This document shows positions 1-48,170 of a DNA stretch of 48,170 bases, piece by piece (position 1 is the first letter of the stretch; every line of letters begins with the position of its first letter). The notes below the pieces were generated by a model. That model saw nothing but the letters and a program-made list of their open reading frames with translations. It did no database searches and had not been told where the DNA came from. Where the stretch lies: contig NZ_JADKMA010000031.1 in assembly GCF_017676365.1 (NCBI RefSeq), positions 1 through 48,170 on the forward strand, in the 5' to 3' direction. Source of the stretch: Streptomyces oryzae (GTDB lineage Bacteria > Actinomycetota > Actinomycetes > Streptomycetales > Streptomycetaceae). Made by a program: the position numbers and the translations under genes.

Positions 1-39450
<39,450 letters not shown>

Positions 39451-39461
<11 letters not shown>

Positions 39462-42400
39462 CGGAGCCCCCTTTGAGGAAGACCGCCGCATCGGAGCCGT
39501 CGGGTCGGCCGGTGTCGATGCCGGGGTCGGGGTCGGAGTCGATCAACTCGAACAGCTCGGTGACGTCCGCTTCGGTCAGGATGTGTGCGATCTCCTCGGC
39601 GCCGGTGCGCTGCGGCTCCTGCGGCATGCGCGGCGGCTGCTGCGCCCCGCCGGAGTCGTCGGGGGTCGCGGCCGGGGCGTCGGGGGTCGCGGCCGGCTCG
39701 TCGCCCCCGGCCGGCTGTGCCTGGCCGGTCAGCCCCAGCTGGTCGAGCAGCCGGTCGGCGAGCTGCGCGGGGGTGGGGTGGCTGAAGACGACGGTCGCGG
39801 GCAGCCGCAGCCCGGTCAGCGCCGCCAGCCGGTTGCGCACCTCGACGGCGATGAGGGAGTCGCAGCCGAGCGCCTTGAACGAGGCGGTCGCATCGACCGC
39901 TTCGGGCGTGCTGTGTCCCAGCGCGGCCGCGGTGTGCTCGCTGACGAGGGCGACCATCCGCTCGCGCTGCTGGGCGACGGGCAGGCCCGACAGTTCGTCG
40001 GTCACCGAGCGCGCCGGGGCCTGCCGTACCGCCGGGCGCGGACGCGCGGGCGCGATCCCGCGCAGCATGCCGGAGCCGCCGGTGCCGTGCAGCCGGGCCG
40101 CCACGACCAGCGGTGCCTGGGCGCGCAGCGCCGCGTCGAACAGCCGCAGCCCGGTGTCGGTGTCCAGCTCCCCGATGCCCGCGGCGGCGAGCCTGCGGAT
40201 CGCGGTCTCGTCCAGCTGGCCGGTCATCCCGCTGCGCTGGGACCACAGCCCCCAGGCGATCGAGGTGGCGGGCAGTCCCTGCGCTTGCCGCGTGCGGGCC
40301 AGCGCGTCGAGGACTCCGTTGGCCGCCGCGTAGTTGGCCTGTCCCGCGGTGCCGAGCAGCCCGGCGACCGAGGAGAACAGCACGAAGACGGCGACCGTCG
40401 GGATCTTCGCCGTCAGTTCGTGCAGTGCCAGTGCCGCTGCCGCCTTGGGCCGCATCACGCGGTCGAGCGCCGCGGCGTCCATGGTGGACACCAGCCCGTC
40501 GTCGAGCACCCCGGCGGCGTGCACCACCCCGGTCAGCGGATGCTCCTCGGGGATGGTGCGAAGCACCCTTGCCAGGGCCGTACGGTCGGCCGCGTCGCAG
40601 GCCACCGCCTCGGCCTCGGCACCGAGGGCGGTCAGCTCGGCGACCAGCGCGGCGGCGCCTGGGGCCCCGGGGCCGCGCCTGCTGAGCAGCAGCAGGCGGC
40701 GGACGCCGTGCGTGGTCACCAGGCGGCGGGCGACGAGCGCGCCGAGTCCGCCGGTGCCGCCGGTGATCAGCACGGTGCCGCCGAGCGGGCTGCCGGCGCC
40801 CGGCTCCTGCCCCGCCGAACGGCGCAGCGCGGGGGTGGAGAACGTGCCGTTCCGCTCGCGCAGTTGGTCCTCGCCGGTGGCGACCGCCGCGGTGACCCGC
40901 GCCGGGTCCGGGTCGGCCCCGTCGGCGTCCAGGAGCAGGAACCGTCCGGGGTTCTCGGTCTGCGCCGACCGCACCAGGCCCCACACGGCCGCGTGCCCGG
41001 GGTCGGACAGCTCCCCGTCGCCGCCCGTGGTCACCACCGCGAGACGGGAGGCGGAGAACCGCTCCTCGCGTACCCAGGCGCGTACCACGTCGAGTACGCG
41101 CGTGGCCGCCGCCGCGGGTTCCTGCCCGGCCGGGCAGCCGAGTACGGCCACGGAGGGGACCTCTGCGGGCAGTTCGGCACCGAGCACGAGGGGGGTGGGC
41201 GGCTCGGTGCCGGTGGGCCGGTCACCCGCTTCGGCGACCTCGGTCCAGTCCGGTGCGAACAGCCCGGCGGAGCCGGTGAGCAGCTCGGGTGCGACCGGGC
41301 GCAGCGCGAGGTGGTCGACGGTGAGGACCGGCGCCCCGTCCTCGTCCCATGCCGAAAGCGCCACGGCGCCGTCCTCGTCCGCGGGTGCCAGCCGTACCCG
41401 CAGGGCGGTCGCGGCGTTGTCGAAGAGCCGCACCCCGGCCCAGGAGAAGGGGAGTTTGCAGGTCCCGTCGTCGGCTTCGCGCAGCCAGATCCCGTGCAGC
41501 GCGGCATCCAGCAGCGCGGGGTGCAGGCCGAATCCCTGCGGCGAGCCGTCGGAGCCGTCGGAGCCGTCCGGCAGCGCGACCTCCAGCCACAGGTCCTCGC
41601 CGTCGGTCCAGGCCGAGCGCAGACCGCGGAAGACGGGCCCGTACTCCAGGCCGACCGACCGCAGCCGCTCGTAGTGCCCGGCCACCGGTACGGCGGTCGC
41701 CTCGGGAGGCGGCCATGCGCCCGTGCGGGACGGCTCGCCGGCCGCGCCGGGTTCCACCAGCGCCGTGGCGTGCCGCGTCCACACCGCGCCGTCCTCGTCG
41801 GCGCGGCTGTGCACCGTCACCGTACGGCGGCCCCTCTCGTCCGGTTCGGCCACCACCAGCTGGATGCGCAGCGCGCCCTGCGCGGGCAGCACGACGGGGG
41901 CGTCCAGCACCAGTTCGGCGACTCCGGGGCAGCCGGTCCTGCGGGCGGCGCACAGCACCAGTTCGAGGCACGCCGTTCCGGGCAGCACGACGGTGTCGAG
42001 CACGGCGTGGTCGGCCAGCCAGGGCGTGCCGTCGAGGGAGAGGCTTCCGGTCAGTACGGCCCCGCCCCCCTCGGCGATCTCGACGGTGGCGCCCAGCAAC
42101 GGGTGCGCGGCCGCCTCCAGTCCCACTGCCGCGAGGTCACCGGCGCCCGCGGGGGCTGTCAGCCAGTGCGACTCCCGCTGGAAGGGGTAGGTGGGCAGCG
42201 GGACCGCGCTGCCGCGTACGGACGTGGACCAGTCCACCGGAAGCCCGTGCGCGTCCGCTTTCGCCAGGGAGCGCAGGAACCGCTCGAGGCCGCCTTCGTC
42301 GCGGGTCAGCGACTCCACGAGAGTGACGGGAGTGGCTGCCTCGTCCGCGCACTCGGCGATGCCGGACAGTGCCACCGGGTGGGGGCTCAGTTCGATGAAG

Positions 42401-45400
42401 GTGTGGTGCCCTGCGGCGAGGAGCGCGCCGACCGCCTCGTCGAAGCGCACCATCTGGCGGAGGTTGCGGTACCAGTAGTCGGCGTCGAGACCGGCGTCCG
42501 CAACGAAGCCGGCGTCCACCGTGGACATCAGCGGCACGGCGGGCACCCGGGGGGTGACACCGGCGAGTTCGGCGAGCAGCTGTTCCCGCAGCTCGGCGAC
42601 GTGCGCGGAGTGTGACGCGTAGTCGACCGCGATGACCTTGGCGCGTACCCCGTCCGCGACGCACCGCTCCACGAGCGCGGCGACCGCCTCGGGTTCACCG
42701 GAAACGGTGGTGGCGTTGGGGCCGTTACGTACGGCGACCGACACCTTCTCCCCCCACTCGGACAGCAGCGGGAGCACCTGGTCCGTGGGCAGCGCGACGG
42801 AGGCCATCGCACCGCGCCCGGCCAGTGCCACCAGGGCCCGCGAGCGGCGGGCGACGACCAGCGCGGCGTCGTCCAGGCTCAGCGCCCCGGCGACGCAGGC
42901 GGCGGCGATCTCGCCCTGGCTGTTCCCGACCACGGCGGCCGGCTCCACGCCGTGGGCCCGCCACAGTTCGGCCAGCGCGACCATGGTGGCGAACAGCACC
43001 GGCTGCACCACGTCGACCCGGTCGAGCCCCGGCTGCCCGGGGTCGCCGCGCAGCACTCCGGTCAGGCTCCAGTCCACGTGGGCGGCGAGCGCGCGCTCGC
43101 ACCGGGCGACCGACTCGGCGAACGCGGGTGCGGAGTCGAGCAGTTCGCGGCCCATACCGGCCCACTGCGCCCCCTGGCCGCCGAACACGAAGACCGGACG
43201 GTGCTCCTCCAGTGCGCTGCCCAGCACCACGGAAGGGTCCAGGCCACCTTCCGCGAGAGCCGCCAGCCCGCGCAGCAGCTGCTCGCGAGCGGTGCCGGTG
43301 ACGGCGGCGCGGCGCGGGAAACGAGTGCGGGTGGTCAGCAGCGAGTGCGCCACGTCGGCCGGGTTCCAGTCGGTGCCGGCGGTCAACTGGGCGTGCAGCC
43401 GGGCGGCCTGGTCGCGCAGCGCCGGCTCGGTGCGGGCGGAGAGGGCGAGCACCACCGGGGCCTCGGCCCCCGGCGACTCGGCACCCAGCAGCTCGGACCC
43501 CGACGACTCGGCTCCAGGCAGCCCGGCACCCGGCTCCGGCGCGCCGGCCGACTGCCTGTCGGCCTGCTGCTCGTCGGCCAACTGCCCGTCCGTCTGCGGC
43601 GGCTGTTCGAGGACGACGTGCCCGTTGGTGCCGCTGATCCCGAAGGAGGAGACGGCGGCCCGGCGCGGGCGATCGGTCCGCGGCCACGGCACCGCCTGTG
43701 TCAGCAGCTCCAGCCCGCCGGCGGCCCAGTCGATGTGCGGGGAGGGCCGCTCGGCGTGCAGGGTGGCGGGGAGTTCACCGTGCCGCAGCGCCAGCACCAT
43801 TTTGATCAGCCCGGCAAGTCCGGCGGCTGCCTGGGTGTGGCCGATGTTGGACTTGACCGAGCCGAGCAGCAGCGGCCGACTGGCGGGCCGTCCCGCGCCG
43901 TAGGCGGCCAGCAGCGCGGTCGCCTCGATGGGGTCGCCCAGCGCGGTGCCCGTGCCGTGCGCCTCGACAGCGTCCACGTCGTGCGGGCCGACGCCCGCGT
44001 CGGCGAGCGCCTCGGCTATCACCTGCCGCTGGGCCAGACCGCTGGGCGCGGTCAGCCCGTTGCTCGCGCCGTCGGAGTTGAGCGCCGAGCCGCGCACCAC
44101 CGCCAGCACCGGGTGCCCGTTGCGCCGCGCGTCGGAGAGCCGCTCCAGCACCACGGCGCCCGCACCCTCGGCCCAGCCGGTGCCGTCGGCGTCCGCCGCG
44201 AAGGCCCGGCAGCGCCCGTCGGCCGACAGCCCGCCCTGCCGCGCGAACTCGGTGAACATCCCCGGCAGCGGCATCACGGTGACCCCGCCGGCGAGGGCCA
44301 GCGAGCTCTCCCCGCTGCGCAGCGACCGGCAGGCCAGGTGCACGGCGGCCAGCGAGGAGGAGCAGGCCGTGTCGACGGTGATCGCGGGGCCGCCGAGGCC
44401 GAGTACGTACGCGAGCCTGCCGGACAGGACACTGGGGGTGCCGCCGGTGAGCAGGAAGCCCCCGGCCGCGTCGGCCTGTTCGTGCAGCCGGGCGCCGTAG
44501 TCCTGTGCTGTGGCGCCCGCGAAGACCGCGGTCCGGGTGGAGCGCAGCGTTCCGGGCACGATCCCGGCCCGCTCGATGGCCTCCCATGCCACTTCGAGGA
44601 ACAGCCGCTGCTGCGGGTCCATGGCGGCGGCCTCCCGGGGGGAGATGCCGAAGAACTCCGCGTCGAAGCGGTCGATCTCTTCCAGGAACCCGCCGGGGCG
44701 CAGACCGGTCACCCCCATCCGCTCCCAGCCGCGCTCGGCGGGCGGCGGGGTGATGGCGTCGCGGCGGTCGGCCATGAGCTGCCACAGGTCGTCCGGTGTC
44801 CGCACCCCGCCGGGGAATCTGCACCCCATGCCGACGATCACGACGGGGTCGTCGGCCTCGTCGGGAGCTGCTGCCGGGACGGCGGCGGGCTCGGGCTCCG
44901 CGCGCGCCGTCTCCGCGAGGTGCTCGGCGAGGGCGGTGGGGGTGGGGTGGTCGTAGAGCAGGGAGACCGGCAGGTCGGCGCCGATCTGCTCCTCGACGAG
45001 ATCCCGCAGCTCCAGGCCCATCATCGAGTCGAAGCCCTGGTCGCGGAACGGCACATCGGGCGCCACGGTCTCCCCCAGCACCCTGGCGGCCAGGTCGAGC
45101 ACCGTGCCCAGCGACGCTGCTTCCCCGGCGGCGGGGGCGGCGACCGGCCCGCTCTCCGGCGCCGTGGTCTCCGGTTCCGTGGTCCCCGGCGCCGTGGTCT
45201 CCAGCTCGGCGGGCCAGTACCGGCGGCGCTGGAAAGGGTAGGTGGGCAGCGGCACCCGCCGCGGCGTGTGCCCCGCGAACACCTCGGCCCAGTCCACCTG
45301 TTCACCGGCCAGGAAGCGGTCGGCCGACTGCCGGACCTGCGCGGGAACAGCGGAGTCCGCTGCCTCGGTCCGCACCGCCCCGGCAGCGTCGGACAGCTCG

Positions 45401-46911
45401 TCCAGGCGGCTGAGCAGTCCGGCCCGGTCGCGGGCGAAGAGGACCGCACGGCAGGGGTGCGCGGTGCGCGCGGTGGCGAGCGTGAAGGCCACGTCGAGGC
45501 AGCGGAGTCCGGGCCGTTCCGCCACGTACGTGCGCAGCTCGCGGGCGGCCCGGGCGAGCGCTTCTGGGGTCCTCGCCGAGAGCGCGTACGGCAGCGGCGC
45601 CGCGCTGTCCGCACCCGGCGCCGGCTCGTGGCTCCCGTGCCCGGTGAGGACGACATGGCAGTTGGTGCCGCCCATGCCGAACGAGCTGACGCCCGCGACC
45701 GGCGGCGCGTCCGGGTCCGGCCACGCGGAGGTGCGGGTCAGGACCGAGAGGCCCAGGCTCTCCAGCGGCAGCCGGTCCGGGGGTGCGGTGAAGTGCAGGC
45801 TGCCGGGCAGCTTCCGGTGGTGCAGCGCCAGTACGGTCTTGACCAGCCCCGCCACCCCGGCGGCGCCCTCCAAGTGGCCGATGTTGGTCTTCACCGAGCC
45901 CACCGGCAGCGGGCCTGCCGCGCGGCCGGCGAACACCTCGCCGAGTGCGTGTGCTTCGGCCTCGTCGCCCGCGGGGGTGCCGGTGCCGTGGAGTTCCACG
46001 TACTGCACCTCGGCCGGCCGCACTCCGGCGGCCCGGTGAGCCGACCTGATGAGTTCCACCTGGGCCCGCCGGTCGGGCGCTGCCATCTCCTCGCCCGCGC
46101 CGTCGTGGTTGACCGCGCCGGCCCGGATCACGCAGTACACCCGGTCGCCGTCGGCGAGCGCCGCGGCGAGTGGCTTGAGCACGACCAGAGCGCCGCCTTC
46201 GCCCCGTACGAACCCGTCGGCGTCCCGGTCGAAGACCCGGCACCGGCCGCGCCGCGAGAGCACTCCCATCCGGGCCGCGGCCAGTTGGGTGTCCGGCGCC
46301 AGTGCCAGGTTCACCCCGCCGGCCAGTGCCAGCTCGCACTCGCCTGCGCGCAGGCTCGCGCACGCCAGGTGGACCGAGACCAGCGAGGAGGACTGTCCCG
46401 TGTCGACCAGCAGGCTGGGGCCGCGCACGCCGAGGTGGTGCGAGACCCGGTTGGCGATCACGCTGCGCTGGAGTCCGGTCATCGCGTGGTGGGACAGCTC
46501 CCGGGCTCCGCCGCGGGAGACCAGCAGGGCGTAGTCGTCCGAGAGGGATCCGACGAACACGCCGACCGGCTGCCGGCGCAGTTCGCCGGGGACGATGCCG
46601 GCGTCCTCCATCGCCTCCCAGGCCAGCTCCAGGGCCAGCCGCTGCTGCGGGTCCATGGCCACCGCCTCGCGGGCCGGGATGCCGAAGAAGTCCGCGTCGA
46701 ACTCGTCCACCGAGTCCAGGAATCCGCCCTGCTCGGGCAGCCCGGGACCGGTCGGTACGGCGGCGGTGCGCCGGCTCGCCGACGGCGCGGCCACGCTGTC
46801 GGTCCCCGCGGTCAGATTGGCCCACAGCTGGTCCGGCCCGGCGGCTCCGGGCACACGACATCCCATCCCGACGACCGCGATGGGGTCGGCGGGTCCGGTT
46901 TCCCGCGTCAT
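39451..46911 (-). CDS. Modular PKS A: KSQ-ACP loading plus module 1 (KS-AT-DH-KR-ACP)
   Basis: Type I PKS of 2486 aa that starts the chain and adds the first extender. Approximate domains: KSQ 11-421, ACP0 601-670, KS1 686-1101, AT1 1236-1548, DH1 1600-1875, KR1 1881-2275, ACP1 2310-2391, C-terminal docking segment to 2486. The start at 46911 is chosen for its AGGAGG site, the ATGA overlap with NOS and the KS core (IAVVGMG) beginning 11 residues in; the open frame continues upstream to 47256, but that part is Arg/Pro-rich shadow of NOS. AT1 is the only complete acyltransferase in the window. The stop lies 11 bp inside PKS B. Confidence 0.96.
39467..39474 (-). promoter_or_regulatory. Ribosome binding site of PKS B
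   Basis: AAAGGGGG sits 5 nt before the ATG at 39461, inside the end of PKS A. It supports 39461 over the in-frame ATG at 39491, which has no such site and would add ten residues before the docking helix. Confidence 0.75.
39740..44855 (-). other. Module 1: KS-AT(methylmalonyl)-DH-KR-ACP
   Basis: KS1 has Cys850 (DTACSSS), EAHGTGT and KSNIGH. AT1 has the nucleophile Ser1331 in GNSQG (usual GHSQG) and YASH at 1431-1434 plus RVDVVQP, both methylmalonyl-CoA signatures. DH1 has His1635 in [10 protein letters not shown], where the usual Gly of HxxxGxxxxP is Asp1639, and Asp1802 in LLDAALH. KR1 has GGTGGLG, an LDD motif (B-type) and the Ser and Tyr of SSVAG...NYAAAN. ACP1 has Ser2352 (GCDSLIAVE). Expected output is a 2-methyl alpha,beta-unsaturated unit if DH1 works despite Asp1639, otherwise the beta-hydroxy form. 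Confidence 0.92.
44905..46890 (-). other. Loading module KSQ-ACP without AT
   Basis: The active-site Cys of the KS is replaced by Gln173 (DTGQSSS, codon 46393-46395), the hallmark of KSQ domains that decarboxylate malonyl-type units to make the starter. ELHGTGT and KTNIGH are intact. After the KS the protein runs through the usual KS-AT linker (ALSART, residues near 440) straight into the post-AT linker ending [11 protein letters not shown], with no AT between. ACP0 has its phosphopantetheine site in GFDSMMG (Ser629). Canonical KSQ loading modules are KSQ-AT-ACP, so this one must be loaded in trans or by AT1 of module 1. Confidence 0.9.
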
Positions 46912-48170
46912 CCGGTGATACCTCCTGGGGGCTGTGGACCGTCTGGCGCGGGGTGGTCCTCGGCGGGGTGCGCCGCGGGGTGCTGCTGTCCCGTGACGGG
47001 GCACTCCCTGCGCAGATAGTTGGGGCGCAGGTCCCCTTCGTCGTAGTAGCGGTGGAAGACGAGGGTGGCCGAGCCGGAGATCGGCGGCACGATCCACGAC
47101 CAGTCGGTGGGGCAGCTGCGGCCGGCCTCTTCCTCGCGCTCGACGTGGGTGAGGAACCGCTTGGCCTCGGTGTGGTGGTCGGTGATCTTGACCCCGGCCC
47201 TGGCGAAGGAGTGCAGCACGGCCACGTTCAGCTCGACCAGCGCCCGGTCCCGCCACAGCGAGGCGTCGGAGCTGGTGTCCAGCGCCATCTTCGAGGCGAC
47301 CACCGGCAGCATGTCGTAGCGCTCGGTGTCACCGAAGTTCCGTGCGCCGATCTCGGTGCCCATGTACCAGCCGTTGAACGGCGCCGCCGGGTAGCGGACA
47401 CCGCCGATCTCCAGGTCCATGGCCGAGATCACCGGCACCGCGTGCCAGCGCAGCCCCAGCCCGGCGAACCAGGGATAGCGGGGGTGGGACAGCTCGACCT
47501 CCAGCACCGCCTCAGGCGGCAGCTCGAACAGCTCGATCCCGTCCCGTTGGGTCTCGATCACCAGCGGCAGCACATCGAACCGGGTCCCGGGCCCGCCCCG
47601 CCACCCGTGCCGCAGCGCCAGCTCGGTGATCCCGGTGTTCAGCGGATCGCCGAGGACACTGCCGTCCGGGCGGGTGTAGCCCGCGTAGCGGATGAGCTGT
47701 TCGTTGTGGAAGCGGGGGCCAGGGGCCCCGGGCCGGTCCGGTGCGAACACCGTGATGGTGGGCCGGATCCGCCCGCCGCCGCCCGCCTCGGTCAGGTGCT
47801 TGACCGACTCGGCTGCGATGTCAGCGGCATCCCGGGTGGAGCGCCTGTCCCGCACCCGCAGGCTGCGCCAGTACAGCCTGCCGATGCAGCGGTTGCTGTT
47901 GCGCCAGGCCACCCGCGCGCCGAAGGTCAGCTCCGCCGCGGTGTGGGTGTAGGTGCCGGTGTCGGCCACCTCGGCGCGGATCTCGGCCATCCGCTGTGCT
48001 GCCGAGCCGTCCCGCCCCTCGCCCTCCCCGTAGAACAGGTCGATGAACTGCTCCGCCTCCTCGAGGACCCGTCCGGTGTCCCAGGTGGGCGCAGCACCGA
48101 CTGCCTCCGCCGCGGGCGGAGCGGTGCCGGTGGAGCGTTCGACGGCACGCCGAAAGAGACTGTCACTGAG
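46908..48170 (-). CDS. Bacterial nitric oxide synthase oxygenase (5' end outside window)
   Basis: Heme enzyme that oxidises L-arginine to citrulline and NO. Seen: the proximal heme cysteine in WRNSNRCIG (Cys codon 47886-47888), the substrate-binding segment GWYMGTEIGARN (Glu codon 47352-47354), PVIS in the heme pocket, and DWSWIVPP and FHRYYD near the C-terminus. There is no flavin reductase domain, so electrons must come from separate redox proteins, as in Bacillus and Streptomyces enzymes. The frame stays open from the ATG at 47990 to the window edge, and that stretch encodes NOS-like sequence (EEAEQFIDLFYGE). The true start is therefore beyond 48170 and 47990 is an internal Met. At least 420 residues are visible, against about 360 for Bacillus NOS; a Pro/His-rich tail follows the core. 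The stop overlaps the PKS A start as ATGA. A NOS supplies NO for nitration in thaxtomin biosynthesis; a similar tailoring role here is inference. Confidence 0.95.
   Translation of the reverse strand, partial: LSDSLFRRAVERSTGTAPPAAEAVGAAPTWDTGRVLEEAEQFIDLFYGEGEGRDGSAAQRMAEIRAEVADTGTYTHTAAELTFGARVAWRNSNRCIGRLYWRSLRVRDRRSTRDAADIAAESVKHLTEAGGGGRIRPTITVFAPDRPGAPGPRFHNEQLIRYAGYTRPDGSVLGDPLNTGITELALRHGWRGGPGTRFDVLPLVIETQRDGIELFELPPEAVLEVELSHPRYPWFAGLGLRWHAVPVISAMDLEIGGVRYPAAPFNGWYMGTEIGARNFGDTERYDMLPVVASKMALDTSSDASLWRDRALVELNVAVLHSFARAGVKITDHHTEAKRFLTHVEREEEAGRSCPTDWSWIVPPISGSATLVFHRYYDEGDLRPNYLRRECPVTGQQHPAAHPAEDHPAPDGPQPPGGITG
46921..46926 (-). promoter_or_regulatory. Ribosome binding site of PKS A
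   Basis: AGGAGG lies 9 nt upstream of the ATG at 46911, inside the last codons of the NOS gene. With the ATGA overlap it fixes the PKS A start and suggests translational coupling to NOS. Confidence 0.85.

Noticed and set aside
39462..39491. ATG at 39491 as PKS B start
   Set aside because: It lacks a clear ribosome binding site; the ATG at 39461 follows AAAGGGGG and starts the docking helix.
46912..47256. Upstream in-frame ATG at 47256 as PKS A start
   Set aside because: The extra 115 residues overlap the NOS coding sequence, are Arg/Pro-rich and precede no ribosome binding site; the ATG at 46911 has AGGAGG and the KS begins there.
46908..48170. Assignment of the cluster to thaxtomin because of NOS
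   Set aside because: Thaxtomin is a two-NRPS dipeptide pathway without PKS modules; only the NOS is shared.

Overview
The window is part of one large biosynthetic gene cluster, all read from the minus strand. It has very high G+C with strong third-position bias, and the domain sequences are typical of an actinomycete (Streptomyces or a relative). Four genes fill it with no gap. In transcription order, from the right edge to the left, they are a nitric oxide synthase (5' end beyond the right edge), PKS A (2486 aa), PKS B (5011 aa) and hybrid PKS/NRPS C (at least 8143 aa, 3' end beyond the left edge). Neighbours overlap by 4, 11 and 4 bp, so this looks like one translationally coupled operon. 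No stretch longer than about 20 bases is non-coding. No tRNA, rRNA, CRISPR, transposase or terminator was seen, and the operon promoter must lie beyond base 48170.

The assembly line is a cis-AT/trans-AT chimera. A: KSQ-ACP loading module with no AT, then module 1 KS-AT-DH-KR-ACP with the only intact AT in the window (methylmalonyl-type). B: module 2 KS-[shrunken AT relic]-DH-KR-ACP, module 3 KS-DH-KR-ACP, module 4 KS-DH-KR-cMT-ACP. C: module 5 KS-[carrier-like insert]-KR-cMT-ACP, module 6 C-A(Gly)-PCP, module 7 KS-DH-KR(Tyr to His)-ACP, module 8 KS-DH*-ACP-cMT-KR-ACP, a lone KS lacking its first catalytic His (KS9), then module 10 KS-[carrier-like insert]-KR, cut by the window edge. Trans-acting acyltransferase(s) for the loading module and modules 2 to 10 are not in the window and should be encoded nearby.

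Read colinearly, this gives an acetyl starter (KSQ decarboxylation), a methyl-branched unsaturated chain from modules 1 to 4 (up to four double bonds), an alpha-methyl-beta-hydroxy unit (module 5), a glycine amide (module 6), and then beta-keto, alpha-methyl-beta-hydroxy and further units. I do not recognise the product. The clearest unusual points are the NOS gene coupled to the first PKS gene, the relic AT at the cis-to-trans switch, the back-to-back KS9-KS10 pair with no carrier protein between them, and carrier-like inserts without the phosphopantetheine serine. All domain borders are approximate (about 20 residues either way).
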